Shown piece by piece: positions 52,740 to 62,416 of a DNA stretch of 64,000 nt. The stretch is from Sinohyriopsis cumingii (Eukaryota; Mollusca; Bivalvia; Unionida; Unionidae). The notes below the pieces were generated by a model. That model saw only the letters and a list, made by a program, of their open reading frames with translations, did no database searches and was not told the origin of the DNA. The first letter of the stretch is position 1. Each line of letters starts with the position of its first letter. The stretch is from assembly GCA_028554795.2 (NCBI GenBank), contig CM068835.1, forward strand, positions 30,692,311-30,756,310. Reading direction: 5' to 3'. Both the position numbers and the translations under genes were made by a program.

Positions 52740-53456
52740 TTAATAAGTCACCCACTCTTCGGTGATGCTACTTTGGGTGGGTCGAAAGGGTGGTTTAGAA
52801 ACGGATTTACGTGTCCGATGGGCTACGGGAGTAGAAGTCGAAGGTAGTGGTGGTGGAGGTGGGAATGGAATGGCTTTGGTCTTCTTTTCTTTTTTCACTT
52901 CTGGTTTCCCTTCTTTCTTTTTCACTTCTGTCGAAGGAGGAGTGGACATCATCTTTTTAACCCAAGCTATCATTTCTTCTCGTTGGGGTGTGGGGGACGG
53001 GGTTAACAAGGATGCTGCAATCTTACTCGAAATGGGAGCTGCTGACGGTGTTTGAAACACTTCTCGCATCTCTTCTTCCTCAGGCCTTCGTGGGGTAACA
53101 TCTCTGGTGACCCCTGGGGATGGCAGTAGTGGTGATAGTGGTGGTGGTGGTGGTAATGATGATGATGGTGCTGGACTTTTCATCAAGGTCTTAAAATCTT
53201 TCAGAGTGGGTAGAGCTGTTTCGTCTAAAGCTTTCTGGTGAAAGAGTTGCAGTCGTTGCAAGAGTTGACCGTACTTTTGCGATTTTTCTGTTTCGGACAA
53301 ATCTTGGCGATCCATCAAGGACTGCAATTCGTGTTGTAACTGGGACATCTCGCTCAAATTGGGATTGGGAGGTAAATGCGGGGTACGTTGTTCTTGCCAC
53401 CGATCGTATTCCATCCATCGTTTGTAAGGCACTAAAGCTAGTTTTCGTCCTTCCAT
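52740..53456 (-). CDS. Pro-rich conserved Polinton protein (intact)
   Basis: 238 residues: MEGRKLALVPYKRWMEYDRW head, helical LSETEKSQKYGQLLQRLQLF, Pro/Ser-rich low-complexity middle, basic KKKEGKPEVKKEKKTKAIP, and SITEEWVTY end. The ordered head with a disordered tail suggests a structural or scaffold role; not assigned. Confidence 0.75.
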   Translation of the reverse strand: MEGRKLALVPYKRWMEYDRWQEQRTPHLPPNPNLSEMSQLQHELQSLMDRQDLSETEKSQKYGQLLQRLQLFHQKALDETALPTLKDFKTLMKSPAPSSSLPPPPPLSPLLPSPGVTRDVTPRRPEEEEMREVFQTPSAAPISSKIAASLLTPSPTPQREEMIAWVKKMMSTPPSTEVKKKEGKPEVKKEKKTKAIPFPPPPPLPSTSTPVAHRTRKSVSKPPFRPTQSSITEEWVTY

Positions 53457-53505
53457 GGGGTTGTCAGGGGTCGATTCTGAGATCTTGGGACTTCCGAGGG
53501 CCTTT

Positions 53506-53970
53506 TTATCTTGCTCCCACCAGTCCTCCCAACATGGTTCCCAAGACTCCTTTCAGTATGGGGCCTAACAAGAGAGGTAAAATGCCTCCACGTTGGACCA
53601 ACATCTTCTTCTTTTGACGAATGGGAATTTTCTTTTGAACCATTTGGCGAAGAACGTGACGATGCTTGCTTAAGCATTGTTTCTGGTGTTTGGACAAAGG
53701 GATCGTGCCTTTCAAGACGTTCAAACAGCATTCGCACACGGTATCGATGACCTCTTTGGAGGCTGATTGAATGAGTTTTTTTCGTAGAGGTGGAGAAGCT
53801 TTGGACAGGACAGATAACATGTCCCCATATTTGACTAAACGAGGAGGCAGTCCTTTTCTTTTCTTTCCTTGGGGCTGTTTAGAAGAGGGATGTTTTCTGG
53901 AGGGTGACATCTTTGAGTCTTCAGCACCAAAAACACTGATACCCCTGACTTGGTCACAGGCCTTTTTCAT
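53506..53970 (-). CDS. Basic core-like protein 2 (intact)
   Basis: 154 codons from the ATG at 53970, overlapping the stop of the upstream gene. Same layout as 32495-32959: Lys-rich head, SASKEVIDTVCECCLNVLKG, HRHVLRQMVQ, and a Gly/Leu tail ILKGVLGTMLGGLVGAR. Confidence 0.8.
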   Translation of the reverse strand: MKKACDQVRGISVFGAEDSKMSPSRKHPSSKQPQGKKRKGLPPRLVKYGDMLSVLSKASPPLRKKLIQSASKEVIDTVCECCLNVLKGTIPLSKHQKQCLSKHRHVLRQMVQKKIPIRQKKKMLVQRGGILPLLLGPILKGVLGTMLGGLVGAR

Positions 53971-54896
53971 ACTGGAACGCGTCGCCACTGATTGTCTTTA
54001 CGTCGTATCAATTTGAGGACAGGCATGACACGTCGTGCAGGGGTACGCAACGGACTAAATCGAGCCAGTTCTTGCTTGGACAAATCCAGTAAACTTTGTA
54101 ACATGCCCGATCTTTCATGGACTTTGATTTTGGGAGAAGGTACTTTGTGAGGAGCAGCCACTGCCACTAAATTGGAGGGTCCTGCCACTGGGGAAGTTCT
54201 TTTTGGGGTCATCAACGGAGAAGTACTTGGTGTGATCAACGTCTCCAAGTACTCTTCAGTCCTTGTTGTCATCAACGGAGAAGTGGATGAACGTGAGGTT
54301 GCCGGAGACACAGTCACTGCCGTGGCAGGTCGTGGTTTGCGAGTGTAAAGTTGCGTCCTGGCCGAAGTGCCTCTCTTGCGACTAGTTTTCGTCTGTGGAC
54401 TTTTCTTTTTCTGGGGGCTTCTTTTCTTTTTCCGGGGTGGTGTCTGGTAAGAGGAGGGTCCCGCCACTGGACAAGTTCCTCTTCTCTTTGGGGACCTGGT
54501 CTTTTTCTTTTTCTTCTTGGGGCTTCGTTGGACTTTTTTCTTGGGGAGAAGTCTGGGGGCATTAGGATCCCATCTTAAGAGAGAGCGAATGATGACCCCT
54601 CCTAGAGTACCGCTCCCTCCAGGTTTCAAAATGATTTGTTTTTTGGTTTGAGTGTCGATGCGGGGATCGGCCAGTTGGACCAAAGCGACTTTATTTCGAT
54701 CGAAAAAGCGTTTGGTTTGATGAGGAATCTGAATGATTCCTTGGAGTATTTGACGTGCCGTCACCGTGAACCATCGTAAGACTTCTTTGAGACTAGCTTC
54801 TAAGACACGAGCTCGTATTTGTGGATTTTTTTCTCGACTGATGCCATACAAGGCACGAATCAATTTGACGGGAAGATGCGACTGAAGGGACGTCAT
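53967..54896 (-). CDS. Basic core-like protein 1 (intact)
   Basis: 309 codons from the ATG at 54896. N-terminal domain (VLEASLKEVLRWFTVTARQI, then KVALVQLADPRIDTQTKKQI and GGSGTLGGVIIRSLLRW) parallels the conserved domain of the next gene, position for position. A long Lys/Arg/Ser/Pro-rich middle with repeated STSPLMT, and a C-terminal SLLDLSKQELARF. Composition suits DNA condensation in the virion; inference. Broken in element 1. Confidence 0.75.
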   Translation of the reverse strand: MTSLQSHLPVKLIRALYGISREKNPQIRARVLEASLKEVLRWFTVTARQILQGIIQIPHQTKRFFDRNKVALVQLADPRIDTQTKKQIILKPGGSGTLGGVIIRSLLRWDPNAPRLLPKKKVQRSPKKKKKKTRSPKRRGTCPVAGPSSYQTPPRKKKRSPQKKKSPQTKTSRKRGTSARTQLYTRKPRPATAVTVSPATSRSSTSPLMTTRTEEYLETLITPSTSPLMTPKRTSPVAGPSNLVAVAAPHKVPSPKIKVHERSGMLQSLLDLSKQELARFSPLRTPARRVMPVLKLIRRKDNQWRRVPV

Positions 54897-54951
54897 GTTC
54901 AAACTGTGTGTGAGACAGACGAAAAGGGTCTGAGGTTTTTATAGATTTTTT

Positions 54952-55694
54952 TTATGTGGAGTGAAATGAAGTCGATGACGGAGACGTGTACAGGACAGGC
55001 CCTCCGTCTTGGCACCAGTGGTGAAACAAGTGGGTACGAAATCGCAAATCCTCGGGGGTCGTAGGTTTCAAATCGACGAGTAAATAGGCGTGTGGCGTTT
55101 GAGTGGCATCGTCGTACGCCTGAGTCAGCCAAGGCGTTCCTAACTGTTTGGCTAAGACTTGCACTTGCGATTTATCTCGAGGGCTTTTAAACAAGACCAC
55201 GTAATGCGCATTGAGACTGATGGTGCGATGGGCTTTACTTTGTTGAAACAAATTTTGGGTGATGTAAACGACACTGGCATTACGGTGATCCCTTTGCGCG
55301 TGAACCACAGTTTAATTTCTTCTTCATCTTCTCCTAACATGTCGTCAAAAATGACCAAATGGGTTTGACGGGAGTCAGAGACGATGCCGTCGTCTTCTTT
55401 AGGAATGCCTTCCACAAACACGATGGAATCGCCTTGACTTTCTCGCAAGAGACTGTACGCCGATTGCCACTCTTTGTAACACCACACGATCCGCTGAGGT
55501 GGTCGATCGATCAAATGATGTTTATGTTCGATCAAACGTTTGACGAATTCGGTTTTGCCTGAACCGCTAGATCCAGCAATGAGCATGTTAAGGGGATGGC
55601 GAAGATACAAAGCCTCCCAACTGGCACGATCTAAGTGTTTGTCGATGACTTTGACAGTAGAGGAAGAGGGAGCAGAGACAGCAGAGGTAGCCAT
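54952..55694 (-). pseudogene. A32-type packaging ATPase, single-base frameshift
   Basis: ATG at 55694, no early stop here. Walker A GSSGSGKT and Walker B HLVIFDDML are intact, then a 1-base deletion near 55290 (GGGCATC to GGGATC) shifts the frame. The C-terminal part (VYITQNLFQQ to CQDGGPVLYTSPSS) follows in another frame to 54952. Lesion differs from that of element 1. Confidence 0.9.
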
Positions 55695-55780
55695 AGTGTG
55701 AGAAATGTCACTTGTGACACGAAAACAAACAAGACGAGAGTTTATATACTTTTTTCAGAACACGTTTATTGAATGTTTTT

Positions 55781-56125
55781 TCAAACATGAATACGAAAGA
55801 CAAAAATACATAAAAGCCAAAGGCTTAAGTACAAGGATAAAAGGCACATGATAACCATTAACGTGGAATAAAAACAAGTGTCTGTACAACATGTTTTGGG
55901 TAATGTTCTAACCAGTTCTATAGTAGGGGGTAAGGTCACACAAGTGTCCTCCCGAAAGGGTCTTTCAGGCCTGTCCACGACAGTCCCGTCCTGGGTGACG
56001 GGTTCTTCTGGCACCGTCACTAACACGGGTTGAAAAGTAACTTTTTTCCTTGAACAACTCTCGTGCATACTGGGCCACTTCTTGGGTCCAAGTCTCAAAA
56101 TCCCATTCTTTCCAGGCACGGACAT
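55781..56125 (-). CDS. Small membrane-tail protein (intact)
   Basis: 114 codons from MSVPGKNGIL. Ends with the hydrophobic segment TLMVIMCLLSLYLSLWLLCI and FRIHV. Carries a short insertion (DGTVVDRP) relative to element 1. Confidence 0.55.
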   Translation of the reverse strand: MSVPGKNGILRLGPKKWPSMHESCSRKKVTFQPVLVTVPEEPVTQDGTVVDRPERPFREDTCVTLPPTIELVRTLPKTCCTDTCFYSTLMVIMCLLSLYLSLWLLCIFVFRIHV

Positions 56126-56258
56126 CTGTCCAATGGGGGTGTAAGTCACAAGCTACACACACATCGTCATACACGTCTTGGGTAGCTAAAAGTTGACGAA
56201 TCTTTTTTTCCTGTTGAGGTCGAGAAGTATCCAGATGAAAACGCAAGGCTTTGAGCAA
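55965..56258 (-). pseudogene. Small conserved protein, no usable start
   Basis: Open frame LLLKALRFHLDTSRPQQEKK to RTRHPGRDCRGQA, homologous to 30228-30535 and without its frameshift. The ATG used in element 1 is followed at once by a stop (ATGACCTGA), and no other in-frame ATG exists upstream. Confidence 0.5.
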
Positions 56259-56288
56259 AAGGAGTTTTTCGTGACCATTTCAGGTCAT

Positions 56289-56505
56289 TGAGGTGGTAAG
56301 TACTGATCGTAAAGAGTCCACAAAGAATCGGCTGGTAAACGAAATCCCAGAAAACAAGTCACTAAGACACACACCACTTGTCGTCCCAAATTGAATGGAT
56401 ACAGTTCTTGTAATAATCGATGGTAATGATCCACGGTTTGAATATGGTCATTGAGTTCCTTCCACGGAATCTATTCAATCACTTGTGACATAAGCCGTGG
56501 CATGG
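56289..56505 (-). pseudogene. Small helical protein, two stops
   Basis: Counterpart of 30013-30237. TAG after ten codons and a TGA near the end; the central hydrophobic LGRQVVCVLVTCFLGFRLPA is conserved. Confidence 0.45.
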
Positions 56506-56954
56506 ATTCCTGTTTTTGTACTCTCTTTTTTTCGGAAGCAATACACGTACATTCTACCCAGACATCTTCGTTCTCCAGAAGGAAATCTAGAATACTGTAA
56601 CCTACAGTTCAAACTTCGATTAGAAGTTTTCTCTTCCACTAAGTAGATTCCATGTAACATATGTTGGTAATCCTTTAACTCGTCTTCCTCAATGCGTTGC
56701 TCTAGGTCAATCTCGAAGTAACCAAAATGATGAACATTTCGTTCATTCACTAACTCACTAACAAGGTCTGACCACTGAAACAATTTCTGACGAATCAGTC
56801 CTCTTATACCATTCAGGTACCAGTGGTTAAAGATCTGGTGACGTAACGGATGCAATTGTTCTTTACGTTTGACTTGTATTTTCACCAGCTCTCGGTAAAT
56901 TCTTTCTCTCAACTCCTCAGGTAAGCCCAAAATGTTCTCTTGTAAAGTATCCAT
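56475..56954 (-). CDS. LPxELRERIYREL-family protein, copy 3
   Basis: 159 codons from MDTLQENILGLPEELRERIY. The motif LPEELRERIYRELVKIQVKR is followed by HWYLNGIRGLIRQKLFQWSDL and HHFGYFEIDLEQRIEEDEL, and ends HATAYVTSD. The nearest relative is 29550-30068 in element 1. Its first 38 nt overlap the end of copy 2 in another frame. Confidence 0.6.
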   Translation of the reverse strand: MDTLQENILGLPEELRERIYRELVKIQVKRKEQLHPLRHQIFNHWYLNGIRGLIRQKLFQWSDLVSELVNERNVHHFGYFEIDLEQRIEEDELKDYQHMLHGIYLVEEKTSNRSLNCRLQYSRFPSGERRCLGRMYVYCFRKKESTKTGIHATAYVTSD

Positions 56955-57189
56955 AAGTATATACACTGTTTTTGGAATCCTTGGGTGGTGCCCAATAGCC
57001 TCGTTTACCTTTGTGCCTGATGTAATATCCACTCATAATCAGTCTTCTTATACTTTGGAACAGAGCATAATTTAAAAACGGTTCAATAACTTTGCGTTTG
57101 CGTTTCACTTGTATTTTGATCAGTTCTCGGTAAATGCGTTCTCTCAACTCCAAAGGCAAGGCACGAATGTTCTCTAGCAAAGTATCCAT
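56917..57189 (-). CDS. LPxELRERIYREL-family protein, copy 2 (short)
   Basis: 90 codons from MDTLLENIRALPLELRERIY. Only the leading 35 or so residues match the other copies; the rest (FLNYALFQSIRRLIMSGYYI, KGKRGYWAPPKDSK) is unrelated or heavily shortened. Only in element 2. Confidence 0.55.
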   Translation of the reverse strand: MDTLLENIRALPLELRERIYRELIKIQVKRKRKVIEPFLNYALFQSIRRLIMSGYYIRHKGKRGYWAPPKDSKNSVYTYGYFTREHFGLT

Positions 57190-57201
57190 GAATAGGTCAT
57201 A

Positions 57202-57660
57202 CTAAATCCTCTTTGGTCTGACACAAGAAATGTACTCTTTGCACAAACATGGTTTTACTTCAGTGTCGAATTTAAATCGTTTAGTCACTAATTTACACAT
57301 TACAATTCGTTCAGAAGTTTCCTCTTTCACTAAGTTGACATTGTGTTCAAGATGTTGGTAATTCGTTAACTCTTCCTCTGGAATTCGATGCAGTAAGTTT
57401 ACAATGATGTAGTAGATAGAATCGTCCATAACAAACCAATCCTTTTTAAAACTAGGGGATCGTTGATCAATGTCTGTCCAATGGAACACTTTCAATTGAA
57501 TCAGTCCTTGTATAGCCTTCAGGTACCAGTGGTTCAAACACCGGTGACGTAACGGATGCAATTGTTCTTTACGTTTCACTTGTATTTTGACCAGTTCTCG
57601 GTAAATGCGTTCTCTCAACTCCACAGGCAAAGCACGAATGTTCCCTTGTAAAGTATCCAT
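57202..57660 (-). CDS. LPxELRERIYREL-family protein, copy 1
   Basis: 152 codons from MDTLQGNIRALPVELRERIY. Matching HPLRHRCLNHWYLKAIQGLI, then IVNLLHRIPEEELTNYQHL, ends SCVRPKRI. First of three tandem copies; only in element 2. The shared head with divergent tails suggests modular adaptors. Confidence 0.6.
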   Translation of the reverse strand: MDTLQGNIRALPVELRERIYRELVKIQVKRKEQLHPLRHRCLNHWYLKAIQGLIQLKVFHWTDIDQRSPSFKKDWFVMDDSIYYIIVNLLHRIPEEELTNYQHLEHNVNLVKEETSERIVMCKLVTKRFKFDTEVKPCLCKEYISCVRPKRI

Positions 57661-57682
57661 GAACAGATTATGGTAAGTTACT

Positions 57683-58321
57683 TCAATGTCTCGGTCCCAC
57701 TAAGGGTAAGTAATGACAATTCGGTGACCATCGAGCATGTTCTACGTAGGCCGAATCTTGCGGTTCCCAGTGGTGAAGTGACACACCGCAACTGAAGCAC
57801 TTGACTTTATCTCCTTCGCCCAAGTAGAAAAATCCGGCTCTGGCTAATTCTTCGGGGGTCGGTCCTCCCAGATACTTAGGCCATTTTCCTTTGAACGATT
57901 GAAGACGATTTTCAAAGTCGCAGTATTCCGACAAACGCACAGGAAACGAATATTCGTCTTTCACAGGTTCGTTTCGATGAGGGTTGGGTGACATGAACAG
58001 GAGTTTGCTCAGGGCTGTATGACATCCATAGGGTGGGAGACGTGAATGTTGACATCCACAATCACCATGAAACCCAGTAAAGAGTCCACGAGAACGAGCG
58101 GCATCACTTTCGCATCCATCAGGTTTGACACGCACAGCATCCCTTTCCATGATAGGGGTAGTGAGAACAAAGTTCCCATGATGCTTTACGGCATCGCTAA
58201 GGTCACAACGTACAGCATCGTACCCATCGCAAGGCTCACAATCGCATTCCACTTCAGAAGCCTCACACTTGAATTGTGCCTTTCTAAACAACTTGTTTTG
58301 TGTTTCTCTGAAAGTATTCAT
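57683..58321 (-). CDS. BIR-domain (IAP-like) protein (intact)
   Basis: 212 residues. The N-terminal half is Cys-rich (CDCEPCDGYDAVRCD, GCHTALSKLL) without a recognised fold. About residues 130-203 form a complete BIR domain: RLQSFKGKWP, LARAGFFYLGEGDKVKCFSC, GVSLHHW, EHARWSPNC, with all four zinc ligands. No RING finger is visible, so it is a BIR-only protein. Baculovirus and animal IAPs use BIR domains to block caspases; a similar anti-death role during replication is an inference. Confidence 0.85.
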   Translation of the reverse strand: MNTFRETQNKLFRKAQFKCEASEVECDCEPCDGYDAVRCDLSDAVKHHGNFVLTTPIMERDAVRVKPDGCESDAARSRGLFTGFHGDCGCQHSRLPPYGCHTALSKLLFMSPNPHRNEPVKDEYSFPVRLSEYCDFENRLQSFKGKWPKYLGGPTPEELARAGFFYLGEGDKVKCFSCGVSLHHWEPQDSAYVEHARWSPNCHYLPLVGPRH

Positions 58322-58366
58322 CTTGTTCGCCCGGTCTTGGTAGTCACAATGAACTATCGATCTTGC

Positions 58367-61300
58367 CTAGGGTTCCTTTTTTATATACAGACCAATACCG
58401 ACGTGTCCATACGGTAAGGTGAAATGATTGGGAAGTCGCACTCGCTTCTGGTACACGATTTGATAGACGTTTTCCAAGGGCCGACTGACGATGTGATGAG
58501 TGGGTAAACGTACAATCTTGTTCGGTTGATAGGTGGTCACTTTAAAGTATTCATCCTCTCCCGATTGCAAGGCTTCTTTCAATACCCCAAAGTTGACCAC
58601 ACGACTGGTACGATAATTCAGAGTCAGTCCTTTCACTTTGCACGTCGTGTGCACTTCTCCTTGTGGGTCACGGTATTCGTAGCTGTAAGTTTTGGGACCG
58701 CCACTGACGAAACTTAGAATCTTGTCGTCGGGATGCTCGTCTGTCCAGGCTCCTAAACGGTCTCCTTCGATGTTAGGATGCTGTTGACTGGGGTGATGGA
58801 TGTAAATGCAACTGTCCGTGTCAAAGTACAGGACGCGTTCCCCTAACAGTTCTAAAGCTTCGTACAATTTTAAGCGAGCATGAGCTGTCACGTAAGCCGC
58901 AATGATGACATTTCCAAAAGGGTCGTCTTGTACAAAGTCCAGATCTTCTTCGTAATTGACCAAGATTAAATTCTCTCGAACGACGTCCACGTGTTTCATG
59001 TATTTGGTTTTGTCGTGAATCATCTGGAAGTAGCGGGAAGGTTCTGTCAAATATTCCGTCTTGGGTAAACACGGTCGTTGTGCCATTTTACCCCACAAGC
59101 AATTTAATATCACTTTGGCAAACGATCGCCTGCCTTCGTTTTTCTCGATGTGGTCTAAAGATATGCCTTCTTGTTCATAGTATTTCTCTTTGAATTGTAT
59201 TTGGTCTTCGGGAGTGTGACACCAGGAAGGATAGCCGCTGGCTTCTTGTTTCAGTTTCAAAAAGGCATCCACGTAGTCGGCGAAAATGCCTTTCTGACTG
59301 GGATCACCCTTGTGGTACTGTTGTGTCTTGGGAAAGTGGCAAATTTCGTACACTTCTAACAGTTGGTATCCCATGTCCAGAGCTTTCAACAATTCTACGC
59401 TGACCCAGGTTCCCGTCAAGACACGTTCTTCCTGGGTGTGCTGACAAGGTTGGTCTTGGTTGCACGTTTCGGCACAAGTACGGCACAATGGAACCATCAG
59501 TTTGCCTTGACAATGGTGAGGTAAGACGGGATGGTACAAGTCCGTGGGATGCAAAACTTTACACTTGATCAAGCCTTCGTATTGTCGAATGTTTTTCAGG
59601 TCGATGTGTTCCGTTAACAATTGCGGGTGCCCTACAGGAAAGCGACAATATTTGCACACGTAGGGATACAGCGAACACACGTCCAAGTATTTGATTTCTT
59701 CTCCTTTCTCTTCGTCGGCTTGGTACAGCAAACAGGTGGCATTGGTCCTTCCTCCGTACAAACTATCCCTCGGGTTCCGCGGGTCCATGAACTGGTAACT
59801 TTCCACGAGGCGTTTAAACTCGGGATCGGTTTTCATACGGTGATCGTACTCGTGTTCCCACATTTCCACCACTTGGTCTCCTTCCTGTTCCAACTTTAGA
59901 CGCCGCTGAAATGTGTTCTGGTACAAGTCTTCCATGGTTCGTTGTAAAAACTGATTTTTAGTGCTACGGTCAGGGTAACAGACGGGACATCCGTGAAATA
60001 AGCAACCGTTAAACTCGTACACGATCTTGGGGTTTTCTAAGTCCCAGCCATCGACCGAATACGTTCCGATGGTCTTTTCACCCCCTCCGTTGCGGGCATG
60101 CTGAATCCATTTGTCTTCCTTGTCGCACAAGTAATGTAACCAACGTAGGGCTTTGACCGAGTATTGACGTTTGACAAAGTTGGTCGTTTGAGGGCTGATG
60201 ACAGCCACGGTGTTTTCAGGCATGAATCGTTGGCGGTACACTAAGGAACACGCTTTGGCAATGGTGCAAGCTTCTTTCAAAGGATCGACCCCTCCGTGTT
60301 CCATGAACAGTTCTCGAAATTTTCCACAGCAACGCCGTAAAATGTCCACGTCGGAACGACAATACTTTAACATTTCTTCCTGAAAGTCGAAAGGGTCCGA
60401 GGCGTGAGCCTTGTACCAAGCATAGAAAGCTTCTCGTTGTTCGGTACGCATGTTGTCGGGGTCGTAATAGTGAGCCTCGGGCAAATGGGGTAGAACGGCG
60501 TGTTGATTGGCTTCCGTATTGAAAAAGTGTGGAAAGTACCCTTTAGCCATTTCTGTCATTCCAAACGTTTTAGGCATTCGACTCAAAGGCATGGCCAAAT
60601 AGCTCATCGAATCTTTAAACTGCACTTGTCCCACTTGCATGAAAATGATTTTGGCTCCGTTCAAAGTCACTTTAGGACGCTCGGTGCCTTGTTCCGTATA
60701 GTATCTCAAAAGAAACTGTCCATCGTATCCGGAGAAATTGTGAGCCATCACCGTGGCATGACGATGACAATCTCCGTAACGTTCGATGTCCTCTTGGCTC
60801 CACGTCTTGTCGACGGGGTCTAAGACCCATTGTGCAAAATCGGCTAGCGTGTTCGGTCCCCGAAAGATTTTTTCACGCCCTCCAGGAATCTTGCTGCAGT
60901 GAGGGCAATGACTGAAAATAGGTTCTTGAATGCACTTCTCGCACGCTCGATGAGCCACGCATAAATTAGGAATGTGAATGCCAGTCTCTTGCATGCATTC
61001 GAAATCGAAAAAGATGAAATTGCCTTTCTTCTTGTGACCGTCCTCTTTCTCTGGTGGGGGTTGGTATTTTTGCACGTAGCATTGGTGTTCCATGTCCACG
61101 ATGTGGTGACAAATGTGACATTTTTTATTTCCTCGACATACGTGTGCCTTGGCATTATTGATAAGTATGCCTTGTCCACAGGTAGGGCACAATCTCATCA
61201 GTTGACAAGCATATTTCTTCTGTGAACCTTGTGTTTTCAAATGTTGTTGGTAACAGGTAGGGCTGACAAATGTGCGCAGACAAGTTGAACAAGGCAGGGG

Positions 61301-62416
61301 TCCTTCGCTCAGACAGGGTGGAGAGGCCAAACATCCTGGGCATTTCATTCCACAATGTTTGTGTTGCTCTCGATTATTAAAACCACGGTCACATTTCTCA
61401 CAATAATAAATATATCCCAGGAATCCAGTGATAGTGGTAATGGTATCAAAATGGTCATCGTGATAATAAACATGAATGTATTTTCCGTCCTTAAAATCTT
61501 GGCCTCGAAACAACAGAGGCCCGCGCACTTCTTGAGGGTGCACTTTCAAGGTGTAGCGTGGAGCTAGGACATGTTGCAATTTTTGCATTTCAGGAATGCC
61601 ACAGGGTGTGTCTTTGGACAGGCCAGCTTGTTGCAACAGGAGTTCTGCTTCGTTTCGTTGTTTGGCTCGGTCCGATTGTCGAATAGTTTTCCAGGCTCTT
61701 TTCCATTCTACCGTATCGTTCTTGTTGGCATAGGTTCGTCCCACCACGATGGCACGGGCTAAACACATCTGGTCCTGAGGGTTGTTAATTCGGACGAGAC
61801 TCTTTTTGGTGCTGCGAAGGTCGTCGACCAATAACATCTTTTTGCGTCCAGTCCCTTGAGGAGGAGAGACGTGGGTCATGTCCAGTATGGCTTTTCCATC
61901 GGTGATGTCAAACTTGTCATTAGATTGTTGTACGTGTTGAATCTTGTCCATGACTTTGGAAGCGGTCAATTCTGCGGGGGTGCTAAACTCGATCCAAACA
62001 GGGGATTTCAAACCGTCGTGTTGTATGGAAAGTCTCAAGCGATCGTCTTCTTTGGGTTGACATTGTCGCTTGAGCGCAGTGAGCAAAGAATCCCACACCC
62101 CAGTGATAAACACTTCTGCTTTCTCTAACGGCACTTCAGCCTTGAAATCTTTAAACTTCACCGTGTATTTGTAAGCCGTGGTTCTAAATTTTCTAGAGGA
62201 GCGCTTTTCCGTCTCTCGAATGGAATAGTATTTTTCAGGGTTGACTAGGGGTGGTGAACTTGGTTTAGAGGGTTCGGATTCTGGTTCACTCATGTCCTCT
62301 TCAAAATCACTGGCATGAATTTGTGCCAAGATTTCAGCCCTGGTACGAGGCGATAGATCACGTTTCTGCCTCTTACTTTCTTCTTCTTTCTTCTCAAATG
62401 AATAGGATCGTTTCAT
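58367..62416 (-). CDS. Protein-primed family B DNA polymerase (intact)
   Basis: 1349 residues. The N-terminal 330 are charged and unassigned and may include a terminal-protein-like part. A Cys/His-rich block (about 340-445; YYCEKCDRGFNNREQHKHC onward) suggests several zinc fingers. Exonuclease motifs: FFDFEC near 470, HNFSGYDGQF near 560, YCRSDVDIL near 686. Polymerase motifs: YLDVCSLYP near 914 (A), LNCLWGK near 1107 (B), FDTDSCIYI near 1199 (C). The family copies linear genomes from a protein primer. The C-terminus ends LYIKKEP by running into the next gene's TATA region, because the element 1-type BIR gene is absent here. Confidence 0.95.
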   Translation of the reverse strand: MKRSYSFEKKEEESKRQKRDLSPRTRAEILAQIHASDFEEDMSEPESEPSKPSSPPLVNPEKYYSIRETEKRSSRKFRTTAYKYTVKFKDFKAEVPLEKAEVFITGVWDSLLTALKRQCQPKEDDRLRLSIQHDGLKSPVWIEFSTPAELTASKVMDKIQHVQQSNDKFDITDGKAILDMTHVSPPQGTGRKKMLLVDDLRSTKKSLVRINNPQDQMCLARAIVVGRTYANKNDTVEWKRAWKTIRQSDRAKQRNEAELLLQQAGLSKDTPCGIPEMQKLQHVLAPRYTLKVHPQEVRGPLLFRGQDFKDGKYIHVYYHDDHFDTITTITGFLGYIYYCEKCDRGFNNREQHKHCGMKCPGCLASPPCLSEGPLPCSTCLRTFVSPTCYQQHLKTQGSQKKYACQLMRLCPTCGQGILINNAKAHVCRGNKKCHICHHIVDMEHQCYVQKYQPPPEKEDGHKKKGNFIFFDFECMQETGIHIPNLCVAHRACEKCIQEPIFSHCPHCSKIPGGREKIFRGPNTLADFAQWVLDPVDKTWSQEDIERYGDCHRHATVMAHNFSGYDGQFLLRYYTEQGTERPKVTLNGAKIIFMQVGQVQFKDSMSYLAMPLSRMPKTFGMTEMAKGYFPHFFNTEANQHAVLPHLPEAHYYDPDNMRTEQREAFYAWYKAHASDPFDFQEEMLKYCRSDVDILRRCCGKFRELFMEHGGVDPLKEACTIAKACSLVYRQRFMPENTVAVISPQTTNFVKRQYSVKALRWLHYLCDKEDKWIQHARNGGGEKTIGTYSVDGWDLENPKIVYEFNGCLFHGCPVCYPDRSTKNQFLQRTMEDLYQNTFQRRLKLEQEGDQVVEMWEHEYDHRMKTDPEFKRLVESYQFMDPRNPRDSLYGGRTNATCLLYQADEEKGEEIKYLDVCSLYPYVCKYCRFPVGHPQLLTEHIDLKNIRQYEGLIKCKVLHPTDLYHPVLPHHCQGKLMVPLCRTCAETCNQDQPCQHTQEERVLTGTWVSVELLKALDMGYQLLEVYEICHFPKTQQYHKGDPSQKGIFADYVDAFLKLKQEASGYPSWCHTPEDQIQFKEKYYEQEGISLDHIEKNEGRRSFAKVILNCLWGKMAQRPCLPKTEYLTEPSRYFQMIHDKTKYMKHVDVVRENLILVNYEEDLDFVQDDPFGNVIIAAYVTAHARLKLYEALELLGERVLYFDTDSCIYIHHPSQQHPNIEGDRLGAWTDEHPDDKILSFVSGGPKTYSYEYRDPQGEVHTTCKVKGLTLNYRTSRVVNFGVLKEALQSGEDEYFKVTTYQPNKIVRLPTHHIVSRPLENVYQIVYQKRVRLPNHFTLPYGHVGIGLYIKKEP

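Noticed and set aside
60198..61225. Plus-strand frames of 60-110 codons opposite PolB
   Set aside because: They recur in both elements only because the polymerase on the other strand is conserved; no independent motifs.
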